Of a stretch of DNA of 64,000 nucleotides, positions 45,552 to 54,778 are shown piece by piece. Position 1 is the stretch's first letter; every line of letters starts with the position of its first letter. Where the stretch lies: the NCBI RefSeq assembly GCF_003231275.1, contig NZ_QKVL01000019.1, positions 57,186 to 121,185 of the forward strand, written 5' to 3'. Source of the DNA: Pseudomonas huaxiensis (lineage in GTDB: Bacteria > Pseudomonadota > Gammaproteobacteria > Pseudomonadales > Pseudomonadaceae). The notes under the pieces are model-generated. The model made no database searches, had not been told where the DNA came from, and saw only the letters and a program-made list of their open reading frames with translations. Position numbers and translations under genes: made by a program.

Positions 45552-45622
45552 CAGGGCCTCATCGCTGGCAAGCCAGCTCCCACAAATCCTGTGGGAGCCG
45601 GCTTGCCGGCGATGAGGCCCTG
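45552..45622. repeat. REPIN inside the urt operon
   Basis: Two 32-base arms, 45552-45583 and 45591-45622, complementary at all but a few positions (GCTGGCAAGCCAGC against GCCGGCTTGCCGGC). The TCAGGGCCTCATCG / GATGAGGCCCTGA ends pair exactly. The seven-base loop makes it a strong RNA hairpin between urtA and urtB. Confidence 0.88.
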
Positions 45623-45666
45623 AAGAACACCGCATATCTCACTACCAAAAAAGGGACCCCCGCGCC

Positions 45667-47166
45667 ATGCCCAAGGCCCTCTACCGTCTCATGCTTTGCC
45701 TGTGCCTGTTGCTGCCCTTCGCCGCTCACGCCAACGAAGCCGAATACTTCGCCACCGCCAAGCCCAACGACCAGGCCCGCCTGCTCCAGGATTGGGCGGC
45801 GCAACCCGAGGCGGCCCGGCTGCCGCTGCTGACCTCGCTGCAACAAGGTCGCATCAGCGCCGACGACGACCGCAAGCTGCGCCTGAACAACCGCCTGCGC
45901 GGGCTGGTGGACAACGCCCTCGCCGCGCATCAGTTGCTCGGCAACGATGCCGCGCTGCGTCTGCAGGCCGCGCAACAACTGCAAAAAAGCGCGCAACCGG
46001 CCCAGGTCGCATTCCTCGACCGCCAGTTCGCCCAGGAACAAGACAGCTCGGTCCACGCCGCACTCGGCCTGGCCCTGGCCAATCTGCAACTGGCCGCCAG
46101 CGAACCCTCCGTGCGTCTCGCCGCGGTACGCCTGCTCGGTGAAACCGGCGACCCAATGGCCCGCACCCGCCTCGAAGCCCTGCTCGATCCGGCCGTAGAG
46201 AGCGATGCCGGCGTGCGCACCGCCGCCGAAACCAGCCTGGCCCAGGTCAAACGCAAGCTGCTGATCGGCGAACTGCTCGGCCAGGCCTTCAGCGGCCTGT
46301 CGCTGGGCTCGATTCTGCTGCTGGCGGCACTGGGTCTGGCGATCACCTTCGGCCTGCTCGGAGTGATCAACATGGCCCACGGCGAGATGCTGATGCTCGG
46401 CGCCTACACCACCTATGTGGTGCAGGTGATGGTCCAGCGTTATGCCCCCGGCGCCATCGAGTTCTACCCGCTGCTGGCGCTGCCGCTGGCGTTCTTCGTC
46501 AGCGCCGGGGTCGGCATGCTGCTGGAGCGCACGGTCATTCGTCACCTCTATGGCCGCCCGCTGGAAACCCTGCTGGCGACCTGGGGCATCAGCCTGATCC
46601 TGATCCAGGCCATCCGCCTGATCTTCGGCGCGCAGAACGTCGAAGTAGCCAACCCGGCCTGGCTGTCCGGCGGTATGCAGGTGCTGCCGAACCTCGTACT
46701 CCCTTACAGCCGCATCGTCATCATCGGCTTCGCCCTGTTCGTGGTGCTGCTGACTTGGCTGTTGCTCAACCGCACCCGACTGGGCCTGAACGTCCGCGCC
46801 GTCACCCAGAACCGCAACATGGCCGCCTGCTGCGGCGTGCCCACCGGCCGCGTCGACATGCTCGCCTTCGGCCTCGGTTCGGGCATCGCCGGCCTCGGCG
46901 GCGTGGCCCTGAGCCAGATCGGCAACGTCGGGCCTGACCTCGGCCAGAGCTACATCATCGACTCCTTCCTGGTGGTGGTCCTCGGCGGTGTCGGGCAACT
47001 GGCCGGCAGCCTCTGGGCCGCGTTCGGCCTGGGCATCGCCAACAAATTGCTGGAGCCGCAGATCGGTGCGGTGCTCGGCAAGATCCTCATCCTTGCGCTG
47101 ATCATTCTGTTTATCCAGAAACGCCCGCAAGGCCTGTTCGCCCTCAAGGGACGGGTAATCGACTGA
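45667..47166 (+). CDS. urtB: Urea ABC transporter permease UrtB
   Basis: A 499-residue permease. Unlike LivH-type permeases of about 300 residues, it has a signal peptide and an N-terminal periplasmic helical domain (residues ~22-200) with Ala/Leu/Gln-rich repeats; this is normal for UrtB. The membrane domain (about 205-495) has GLLGVINMAHGEMLMLGAY, ETLLATWGISLILIQAIRLI and SFLVVVLGGVGQLAGSLWAA. It starts 44 bases after the REPIN and its TGA overlaps the urtC ATG (TGATG). Confidence 0.95.
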   Translation: MPKALYRLMLCLCLLLPFAAHANEAEYFATAKPNDQARLLQDWAAQPEAARLPLLTSLQQGRISADDDRKLRLNNRLRGLVDNALAAHQLLGNDAALRLQAAQQLQKSAQPAQVAFLDRQFAQEQDSSVHAALGLALANLQLAASEPSVRLAAVRLLGETGDPMARTRLEALLDPAVESDAGVRTAAETSLAQVKRKLLIGELLGQAFSGLSLGSILLLAALGLAITFGLLGVINMAHGEMLMLGAYTTYVVQVMVQRYAPGAIEFYPLLALPLAFFVSAGVGMLLERTVIRHLYGRPLETLLATWGISLILIQAIRLIFGAQNVEVANPAWLSGGMQVLPNLVLPYSRIVIIGFALFVVLLTWLLLNRTRLGLNVRAVTQNRNMAACCGVPTGRVDMLAFGLGSGIAGLGGVALSQIGNVGPDLGQSYIIDSFLVVVLGGVGQLAGSLWAAFGLGIANKLLEPQIGAVLGKILILALIILFIQKRPQGLFALKGRVID

Positions 47167-48241
47167 TGAACCAGCCACTGCTTGTCACTGCCGCGCAAAA
47201 AGCCGGACCACGGCTGTCCCTGGCCGTTGGCGCCATCGTGCTGCTGATCCTGCTGGCCCTGCCGCTGCTGTCGCTGCTGCCCGAGGGCCATGCGCTGCAG
47301 GTTTCGGCCTACACCCTGACGCTGGTGGGCAAGATCCTCTGCTACGCCATCGTCGCCCTGGCACTGGATCTGGTCTGGGGTTACGCCGGGCTGCTGTCGC
47401 TCGGCCACGGGCTGTTCTTCGCCCTCGGCGGCTACGCCATGGGCATGTACCTGATGCGCGAAGCCGCGGGCGATGGCCTGCCGGCGTTCATGAGTTTCCT
47501 GTCCTGGACCGAACTGCCCTGGTACTGGGCCGGCACCCAGCACTTCGCCTGGGCCATGTGCCTGGTGGTGCTGGCGCCGGGGTTGCTGGCGCTGGTGTTC
47601 GGCTACTTTGCCTTCCGCTCGCGGATCAAGGGCGTGTACTTCTCGATCATGACCCAGGCCCTGACCTTCGCCGGCATGCTGCTGTTCTTCCGCAACGAAA
47701 CCGGGTTCGGCGGCAACAACGGCTTCACCAACTTCCGCACCCTGCTCGGCTTCGACGTCACCGCCCAAGGCACCCGCGCGGTGCTGTTCCTGCTGACCGT
47801 GGCCCTGCTGGTGGGCAGCCTGTACCTCGGCTGGCGGCTGGCGCGGAGCAAGTTCGGCCGGGTACTGACCGCGCTGCGTGACGCCGAGAACCGCCTGATG
47901 TTCTGCGGCTACGACCCGCGCGGCTTCAAGCTCTTCGTCTGGGTGCTGAGCGCCGTGCTCTGTGGCCTGGCCGGCGCGCTGTATGTGCCGCAGGTGGGCA
48001 TCATCAACCCCAGCGAAATGTCGCCGACCAACTCCATCGAAGCCGCCGTATGGGTCGCGCTGGGTGGTCGGGGCACGCTGATCGGGCCGCTGCTCGGCGC
48101 GGGCCTGGTCAACGGCATGAAGAGCTGGTTCACCGTGGCGTTCCCGGAGTTCTGGCTGTTCTTCCTTGGTGCGCTGTTCATCCTTGTCACCCTGTACCTG
48201 CCCAAGGGCGTGGTCGGCCTGTTGAAGAAAAGGGGCGAACA

Positions 48242-48245
<4 letters not shown>
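47166..48245 (+). CDS. urtC: Urea ABC transporter permease UrtC
   Basis: A 359-residue LivM-like permease with about ten helices. Markers are YAIVALALDLVWGYAGLLSL, GLFFALGGYAMGMYLMRE, GVYFSIMTQALTFAGMLLF, FRNETGFGGNNGFTNF and EAAVWVALGGRGTLIGPLLG. It pairs with UrtB to form the channel. Start and stop are both coupled: the ATG overlaps the urtB TGA, and the last bases ATGA contain the urtD ATG. Confidence 0.95.
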
Positions 48246-49093
<848 letters not shown>

Positions 49094-49149
49094 CTCAACG
49101 CGATCACGCTCTTCTGTAGGAGCTGGTGCCAATCTGTAAGGACAACCAC

Positions 49150-49848
49150 ATGCTGAAAATCGATTCCCTGCACCAGTACTACGGCGGCAGCCACATCCTG
49201 CGTGGCCTGTCGTTCGAGGCGAAAGTCGGCGAAGTCACCTGTCTGCTCGGCCGCAACGGCGTGGGCAAGACCACGCTGCTGCGCTGCCTGATGGGCCTGA
49301 TCCCGTCCCGCGAAGGCAGCGTGTCCTGGGAAGGCCAGGCCATCACCCAGCTCAAGCCGCACCAGCGGGTCCATGCCGGTATCGCCTACGTGCCGCAAGG
49401 CCGCGAGATTTTCCCGCGGCTGACCGTCGAGGAAAACCTGCTGATGGGCCTGTCACGCTTCAGCGCCAAGGAAGCCAAAAGCGTCCCGGAATTCATCTAC
49501 GAGCTGTTCCCGGTGCTGCTGCAGATGAAGCACCGCCGTGGCGGCGACCTGTCCGGCGGCCAGCAGCAACAACTGGCCATCGGCCGTGCCCTGGCCAGTC
49601 GGCCGCGCCTGCTGATCCTCGACGAACCCACCGAAGGCATCCAGCCCTCGGTGATCAAGGAAATCGGCGTGGTGATCAGCAAACTGGCGGCCCGCGGCGA
49701 CATGGCGATCCTGCTGGTGGAACAGTTCTACGACTTCGCCGCGGAGCTGGCCGACCAGTACCTGGTGATGTCCCGTGGCGAAATCGTCCAGCAAGGGCGC
49801 GGCGAAAACATGGAGGCCGAAGGTGTGCGCGGGCTGGTAACCATTTAA
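49150..49848 (+). CDS. urtE: Urea ABC transporter ATP-binding protein UrtE
   Basis: A 232-residue LivF-type ATPase. Walker A GRNGVGKTTLLRCLMG, signature LSGGQQQQLAIGRAL, Walker B LLILDEPTEGIQPS and switch His replaced by Gln in VEQFYDF, as usual in this subfamily. The ATG at 49150 follows AAGGAC. It is last of the urt operon, 56 bases after urtD, and is followed by a GNAT gene instead of urease genes. Confidence 0.95.
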   Translation: MLKIDSLHQYYGGSHILRGLSFEAKVGEVTCLLGRNGVGKTTLLRCLMGLIPSREGSVSWEGQAITQLKPHQRVHAGIAYVPQGREIFPRLTVEENLLMGLSRFSAKEAKSVPEFIYELFPVLLQMKHRRGGDLSGGQQQQLAIGRALASRPRLLILDEPTEGIQPSVIKEIGVVISKLAARGDMAILLVEQFYDFAAELADQYLVMSRGEIVQQGRGENMEAEGVRGLVTI

Positions 49849-49880
49849 TCTGACCGCCTGCTCAATCCCGGAACCTTGCC

Positions 49881-50402
49881 ATGACAGACCTGATCCGCGA
49901 TGCCGTGCCCGATGACCTGCCGGGCATTCGCGACATCTACAACGACGCCGTGCTCAACACCACGGCGATCTGGAACGAACAACCGGTGGACCTGGCCAAC
50001 CGCCAGGCCTGGTTCGAGGCGCGCCAGACGCAGCAGTACCCGATTCTGGTGGCGGTGAATGCTGCAGGCGAGGTGGTGGGTTATGCCTCGTTCGGCGACT
50101 GGCGGCCGTTCGAAGGTTTTCGCCATACCGTCGAGCACTCGGTGTACATCCGCGCCGACCAGCGCGGCAACGGCCTGGGGCCGAAGCTGATGCTGGCCCT
50201 GATCGAACGGGCGCGAGGCTGTGGAAAACATGTGATGGTGGCCGCGATCGAAAGCGGCAATGCCGCGTCGATCCGCCTGCATGAGCGGCTGGGCTTTACC
50301 CTGAACGGGCAGATGCCGCAGGTGGGGGTGAAGTTCGGCAAGTGGCTGGATTTGACGTTTATGCAGCTGGTGTTGAATCCGGGGGCGTTGCCGCCCACTT
50401 GA
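49881..50402 (+). CDS. GNAT N-acetyltransferase, methionine sulfoximine/phosphinothricin type
   Basis: A 173-residue acetyltransferase. Family patterns are IRDAVPDDLPGIRDIYNDAV, NTTAIWNEQPVDLANRQAWF, GYASFGDWRPFEGFRHTVEHSVYI and the acetyl-CoA loop RADQRGNGLGPKLM. It resembles the phosphinothricin/methionine-sulfoximine acetyltransferases, close to P. aeruginosa PA4866, which lies among urease genes there. It probably detoxifies amino acid analogues. The start at 49881 lies 32 bases after urtE, so it may be part of the same transcript. Confidence 0.9.
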   Translation: MTDLIRDAVPDDLPGIRDIYNDAVLNTTAIWNEQPVDLANRQAWFEARQTQQYPILVAVNAAGEVVGYASFGDWRPFEGFRHTVEHSVYIRADQRGNGLGPKLMLALIERARGCGKHVMVAAIESGNAASIRLHERLGFTLNGQMPQVGVKFGKWLDLTFMQLVLNPGALPPT

Positions 50403-50420
50403 TCCGGTCATTTACCTGAA

Positions 50421-50494
50421 CTGTGGGAGCTGGCTTGCCAGCGATGGCGTCGGTGGACTCACTATCGCCATCGCTGGCAAGCCAGCTCCCACAG
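50421..50494. repeat. REPIN downstream of the GNAT gene
   Basis: Exact 29-base arms, 50421-50449 and 50466-50494, with the core GTGGGAGCTGGCTTGCCAGC and a 16-base spacer. It lies between the convergent GNAT and cbpM genes and probably ends transcripts from both sides. Confidence 0.88.
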
Positions 50495-50514
50495 GGTCCG
50501 CGCAAACTTCCCGG

Positions 50515-50817
50515 CTAAGAGACAAACCGCCCCAACCGCTGCCGCAGCATGTCGTTCTCGCTGCGCAGTTGCCGCACTTCTTCCAGCAACTCCAGCGCCA
50601 GCGCCACGCCTTCCCACTCCAGTTCCAGCTCCTGGTGCAGGCGCGCCGCGCGCTTGGCCAGCACCGGCGCCTGGGCGTCGAACAGCCAGTCCTCCGGTGT
50701 TCGCCCCAATGGTTCAACAATGCCGTGTTCGACGATTTCGATCACGCAGTCCACCGGCAACTCGGCTTCCTGACAAAACGTGCGCATATCCAGCTGAACG
50801 ATCAGGGTGCTGCTCAT
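50515..50817 (-). CDS. cbpM: Chaperone modulator CbpM
   Basis: A 100-residue MerR-like helical protein that binds the J-domain of CbpA and blocks its cochaperone and DNA-binding activity. It reads LDMRTFCQEAELPVDCVIEIVEHGIVEP (recognition helix region) then an LEVE-type coiled coil (ELELEWEGVALALELLEEV, RSENDMLRQRLGRF). The ATG at 50817 follows GGAG at nine bases; a GTG at 50823 overlapping the cbpA stop is too close to it. It directly follows cbpA. Confidence 0.9.
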   Translation of the reverse strand: MSSTLIVQLDMRTFCQEAELPVDCVIEIVEHGIVEPLGRTPEDWLFDAQAPVLAKRAARLHQELELEWEGVALALELLEEVRQLRSENDMLRQRLGRFVS

Positions 50818-50819
50818 GG

Positions 50820-51785
50820 TCACTTACTCCATTGAGTTCGCGGGTTGAACCCGGCCTTCTCCGACAGTTTGCTCCACAATTCACGCGTCGCTGCATCCGA
50901 CTGTGGCGGCATCACCACCTTCAGTTGCGCGTACAGGTCGCCACGTTCGCCCTGCTTGTTCGACAGGCCCATGCCCTTGATACGCAGACGCTGGCCGCTC
51001 TGGCTGTCGGGACGAATGGTCAGGTTGACCTTGCCGGTAAGGGTCGGCATTTCCACCTTGGTGCCCAAGGCGGCTTCCCACGGCGCCAGCGGCACGGTGA
51101 TGATCAGGTCATGGCCTTCGACATCGAACAGCGGATGCGGTGCGAAGCGGATGATCAGGTAAAGGTCGCCGTTCGCTCCACCGCCAACACCCGGTGCACC
51201 CTGGCCCTTGAGGCGAATGCGCTCGCCGTCGGTCACCCCGGCGGGGATCTTGACGTTGAGGGTCTTGGTGGTATCGCCGGTGCGCTGGCCCTGGGCGTTG
51301 TGCTGCGGAATCTGGAAGCTGATCTTCTTCGATTCGTTGGCCAGGGTTTCCTCGAGGAACACTGCCAGTTCCATTTCCACGTCCTGCCCTCGCCGACCGG
51401 TACTGCGCTGCTGCGGGCCACGGCCGAACGGATTGCCGTTGCCGCGCCCGGCCGACCCGAAGATCGAGCTGAAGAAGTCCGAGAAATCGCCACCATTGCC
51501 GAAGCCGCCAGCGTCGCCACCACCACGGCTCTCCCAGCCGGGAGGCCCCTGGAAGGGCCGGCCATGCTGGCCGTACTTGCGAATTTCGTCGTACTCAGCG
51601 CGCTTTTCAGGGCTGCTCAGCACTTCGTAGGCCTCGTTGGCCTCCTTGAATTTGTCTTCGGCGCCACGCTCTTTGCTGACGTCCGGGTGATACTTGCGCG
51701 CCAGCTTGCGGTAGGCGGTCTTGATCGCCTTTTCGTCCGCCGTGGGCTCTACGCCGAGTATCTTGTAATAGTCTTTGAAATCCAT
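50820..51785 (-). CDS. cbpA: Curved-DNA-binding DnaJ-like protein CbpA
   Basis: A 321-residue class II J-protein. The J-domain (1-68) has the HPD motif in LARKYHPDVSKE. A Gly/Phe-rich linker (about 75-125) contains GGDAGGFGNGGDFSDFFSSI. Two DnaJ C-terminal substrate domains follow (KTLNVKIPAGVTDGERIRLKG; TVPLAPWEAALGTKVEMPTL). It lacks the DnaJ zinc finger. It stimulates DnaK. It is divergent from a gene for an Hsp70-like ATPase, with 163 bases between them. Confidence 0.94.
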   Translation of the reverse strand: MDFKDYYKILGVEPTADEKAIKTAYRKLARKYHPDVSKERGAEDKFKEANEAYEVLSSPEKRAEYDEIRKYGQHGRPFQGPPGWESRGGGDAGGFGNGGDFSDFFSSIFGSAGRGNGNPFGRGPQQRSTGRRGQDVEMELAVFLEETLANESKKISFQIPQHNAQGQRTGDTTKTLNVKIPAGVTDGERIRLKGQGAPGVGGGANGDLYLIIRFAPHPLFDVEGHDLIITVPLAPWEAALGTKVEMPTLTGKVNLTIRPDSQSGQRLRIKGMGLSNKQGERGDLYAQLKVVMPPQSDAATRELWSKLSEKAGFNPRTQWSK

Positions 51786-51948
51786 CTAAGGAATCACCAT
51801 CGGTTATCAAATTCACTGCGTGTGAAGATTGGGGTCAAGCATAGCCTTTCAAGGCCGGGCCAGGTTTGTCACGGAGCAGATAATCGGTCTTGATTCTGTC
51901 AGCGGCTGGCATACACTGCGCGGCCGTTTTTACTCCGGAACCGCTTCC

Positions 51949-53214
51949 ATGAATCACGCATCCCCGGCCCGTGCCTGTGGTATCGACTTCGGCACGTCAA
52001 ACTCCACCGTCGGCTGGCACCGCCCCGGCGAGGAGACCTTGATCGTCCTCGAAGACGGCAAGATCACCCTGCCTTCGGTGGTGTTCTTCAATATCGAGGA
52101 GCGCCGTCCGGTGTACGGCCGCCTGGCGCTGAGCGAATACCTGGAAGGCTACGAAGGCCGCCTGATGCGCTCGCTCAAGAGTTTGCTGGGCTCCAAGCTG
52201 ATCAAGCACGATACCAGCGTCCTGGGCACTGCCCTGCCGTTCAAGGACCTGCTCGGCATGTTCATCGGCGAACTGAAGAAGCGCGCCGAGGCCGATGCCG
52301 GGCGGGCGTTCGATGAAGTGGTGCTGGGTCGTCCGGTGCATTTCGTCGATGACGACCAGGCCGCCGACCAGGAAGCCGAAGACACCCTGGCCGATGTCGC
52401 GAAGAAAATCGGCTTCAAGGACGTCTCCTTCCAGTTCGAGCCCATCGCCGCGGCCTACGACTACGAGTCGGGCATCGACCGTGAAGAACTGGTACTGATT
52501 GTCGACATCGGTGGTGGTACCTCGGACTTCTCGCTGATCCGCCTCGCGCCTGAACGCCACATGCTCGATGACCGCCAGGACGACATCCTCGCCACCGGCG
52601 GCGTGCACATCGGCGGAACCGACTTCGACAAGCAACTGAGCCTGCAGGGTGTCATGCCGCTGTTCGGCTATGGCAGCCGGATGAAAAGCCAGGCGCTGAT
52701 GCCCACCAGCCATCACATGAGCCTTGCCACCTGGCACACCATCAACTCGGTGTACTCGCAAAAATCCCAGTTGGCGCTGGGCAGCATGCGCTACGACATC
52801 GAAGACACCCTCGGCATCGACCGCCTGTTCAAGCTGATCGACCAACGCGCCGGGCACTGGCTGGCGATGGAAGTGGAAGCGACCAAGATCGAGCTGACCC
52901 ACGCGGAAAGCCGCCTGGTGGACCTTGGCCGGATCGAGAAGGGTCTTGAAGTGGACCTGAGCCGGGCGCTGTTCGAAGCGGCGATCGACAACCTGCTGGA
53001 GCGCGTGCGCGGCAGCGTCGATGAGCTACTGCTCAAGGCCGGCGTCGGTGTAGACCAAGTGGATACGGTGTTCTTCACCGGTGGTTCGAGCGGCATCCCG
53101 GCGTTGCGCCAGAGTGTGGCGGCGATGTTGCCGAATGCTCGGCATGTCGAAGGCAACATCTTCGGCAGCATCGGCAGCGGGCTGGCGATCGAGGCGCGCA
53201 AGCGCTACGGCTGA
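51949..53214 (+). CDS. Hsp70-family protein, YegD-like (nucleotide domain only)
   Basis: A 421-residue actin/Hsp70-fold ATPase. Phosphate loops CGIDFGTSNSTVGWH and LIVDIGGGTSDFSLIRL and the adenosine motif VFFTGGSSGIPALRQSV are present. There is no C-terminal substrate-binding domain, and the protein ends just after the nucleotide domain, as in YegD. Its role is unknown. The ATG at 51949 agrees with homologues; a frame back to 51829 has no support. It faces cbpA across a shared promoter region, which suggests linked stress regulation. Confidence 0.9.
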   Translation: MNHASPARACGIDFGTSNSTVGWHRPGEETLIVLEDGKITLPSVVFFNIEERRPVYGRLALSEYLEGYEGRLMRSLKSLLGSKLIKHDTSVLGTALPFKDLLGMFIGELKKRAEADAGRAFDEVVLGRPVHFVDDDQAADQEAEDTLADVAKKIGFKDVSFQFEPIAAAYDYESGIDREELVLIVDIGGGTSDFSLIRLAPERHMLDDRQDDILATGGVHIGGTDFDKQLSLQGVMPLFGYGSRMKSQALMPTSHHMSLATWHTINSVYSQKSQLALGSMRYDIEDTLGIDRLFKLIDQRAGHWLAMEVEATKIELTHAESRLVDLGRIEKGLEVDLSRALFEAAIDNLLERVRGSVDELLLKAGVGVDQVDTVFFTGGSSGIPALRQSVAAMLPNARHVEGNIFGSIGSGLAIEARKRYG

Positions 53215-53226
53215 CCGTCGCCCCGA

Positions 53227-53270
53227 CAAGCTCGCTCACTACCCTGTAGGAGCGAGCTTGCTCGCGATGC
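53227..53270. repeat. REP element (GAGCGAGCTTGCTCGCG family)
   Basis: A core TGTAGGAGCGAGCTTGCTCGCGATG with a short inverted partner CAAGCTCGCTC 12 bases upstream. It lies between the convergent YegD-like and permease genes. Confidence 0.8.
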
Positions 53271-53285
53271 GCCCCATTCACAGAC

Positions 53286-54293
53286 TCAAACCAGCTCCGC
53301 CCGCCTCAACTCGCTCTTCAGATACGCGTAATAAATCGGCCCCGCCACCACGCCGGGCAGGCCGAACGCGGCTTCGAACACCAGCATCGCCAACAACAAT
53401 TCCCACGACTTGGCACTGATCTGCCCGCCAACGATCCGCGCGTTGAGGAAGTACTCGACCTTGTGGATAACGATCAGGTAGCCCAGCGCCGCCATCGCCA
53501 CCCAGATCGACAGCGACAACCCGACGATGGTGATCAGGGTGTTGGACATCAGGTTGCCGATCACCGGCAACAGCCCGAGCAGGAAGGTCAACACGATCAG
53601 TGTCTTGGTCAGCGGCAGGTGCACGCCGAACATTGGCAGCACCACGGCGAGGAAGACCCCGGTGAACGCAGTGTTGAGCAGGGAAATCTTGATCTGCGCG
53701 AAGACGATGTTGCGAAACGCCTGGACCAGCAACGACAGACGCTCGAACAGCGCCGCAGCCAGCGGCTTGCGCCGTGAAATGTCGGGAATCCGCTGCAAAG
53801 CGACGATGGCGCCGAGGATCATGCCGATCAGCAGCGTGACGAACATGTGCGCCGCGCCCTTGCCCACCAGTTGCAACTCGCCCAGGTGGGTCTTCAGCCA
53901 TTCGCCAATGGCCACCTTGAACTCGGCAGCGCTGGCCGGCAGGTAGGCGTCGACGAACGGCGGCAACTGCCCGCGCGCTTGGTCCACCAGCAGCATGAAC
54001 TTGTCCAGCGAGGCACCGGGGTTTTCGGCTTCGTGCAGCAGGAAGCTGATGGCGCCGGCAAAAATCAATGTCAGCGTGCTGACCACCAGGGTGCCGAGCA
54101 AGGCAACCGCCAGCCAGCGGGCGCGCGGCCCGGCAATCACATGCTGCAGTTTCGGCGTGAGCATGTTGACCAGCTCGAACACCAGCAACCCGGCCAGAAG
54201 GCTCGGCAGCAACTTGAGCGGCAATACCAGCAACAAGCCGGTGAATATGATGATCCAACTCGCCAGCACAATCTGACGCTGGGTAAAAGTCAT
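53286..54293 (-). CDS. AI-2E-family transporter (YdiK/PerM type)
   Basis: A 335-residue inner-membrane protein with about eight helices in the family pattern: an N-terminal pair, a helical soluble insert (about residues 95-150), then a C-terminal set with VFLAVVLPMFGVHLPLTKTL, FLLGLLPVIGNLMSNTLITI and LEYF-like KVEYFLNARIVGG. Members have been linked to AI-2 or other export, but most substrates are unknown. Start ATG at 54293. Gene is convergent with the Hsp70-like gene. Confidence 0.88.
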   Translation of the reverse strand: MTFTQRQIVLASWIIIFTGLLLVLPLKLLPSLLAGLLVFELVNMLTPKLQHVIAGPRARWLAVALLGTLVVSTLTLIFAGAISFLLHEAENPGASLDKFMLLVDQARGQLPPFVDAYLPASAAEFKVAIGEWLKTHLGELQLVGKGAAHMFVTLLIGMILGAIVALQRIPDISRRKPLAAALFERLSLLVQAFRNIVFAQIKISLLNTAFTGVFLAVVLPMFGVHLPLTKTLIVLTFLLGLLPVIGNLMSNTLITIVGLSLSIWVAMAALGYLIVIHKVEYFLNARIVGGQISAKSWELLLAMLVFEAAFGLPGVVAGPIYYAYLKSELRRAELV

Positions 54294-54374
54294 ACAACCT
54301 CAGACAGCCAAGACGACAAAGCCGGCAGTCTGCCAGCCTTCTGCGGGCAGGCATAGGGGCGCGGGGCACAGGAC

Positions 54375-54406
54375 GACGCGCCATTGCTTCAGGGCAATGG
54401 CGCGTC
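54375..54406. other. Perfect 13-bp hairpin between psiF and the permease
   Basis: GACGCGCCATTGC pairs exactly with GCAATGGCGCGTC around a six-base loop. It is placed 12 bases after the psiF stop on the minus strand. There is no T tract, so it may be an RNA-stabilising 3' hairpin. Confidence 0.6.
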
Positions 54407-54417
54407 CGGGGAAATGG

Positions 54418-54699
54418 CTATTTTTTCTTCAGGCAGTCGCTCATGAACGCCTTGCGTTCATCGCCCTTGAGCGCCTTGGTGCCAGCGTCGGCGTTGCAGG
54501 TTTTCATCTTGTCCTGCTGGGTAGCGGGCTTGGCTTTCAGGCAGGTGCTCATGAACGCCTTGCGCTCGTCGCCCTTGAGCGTCTTGGCAGTGGCGTCGGC
54601 GTTGCAGGTTTTCATCTTTTCCTGCTGTGCGGTGGCGGCGAAGCCCTGTGAAGCCATCAGCAATCCCAGCAACAGCAACGGCAAACGCATCATCTTCAT
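54418..54699 (-). CDS. psiF: PsiF-repeat exported protein
   Basis: A 93-residue periplasmic protein. Signal peptide (MKMMRLPLLLLGLLMASQGF, cleaved after AFAA) followed by two copies of the PsiF repeat: KMKTCNADATAKTLKGDERK and KMKTCNADAGTKALKGDERK, each ending FMSxCLK with two cysteines. E. coli PsiF is phosphate-starvation induced; no clear Pho box was seen upstream here. Function unknown. Confidence 0.9.
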   Translation of the reverse strand: MKMMRLPLLLLGLLMASQGFAATAQQEKMKTCNADATAKTLKGDERKAFMSTCLKAKPATQQDKMKTCNADAGTKALKGDERKAFMSDCLKKK

Positions 54700-54778
54700 G
54701 GCAATTCTCCTGGTCGCCGCGTCGGACGTGCAGCGGTCACAGGAGTTTAGACAAGATTTCTTACATCCCCGGCTCGAC

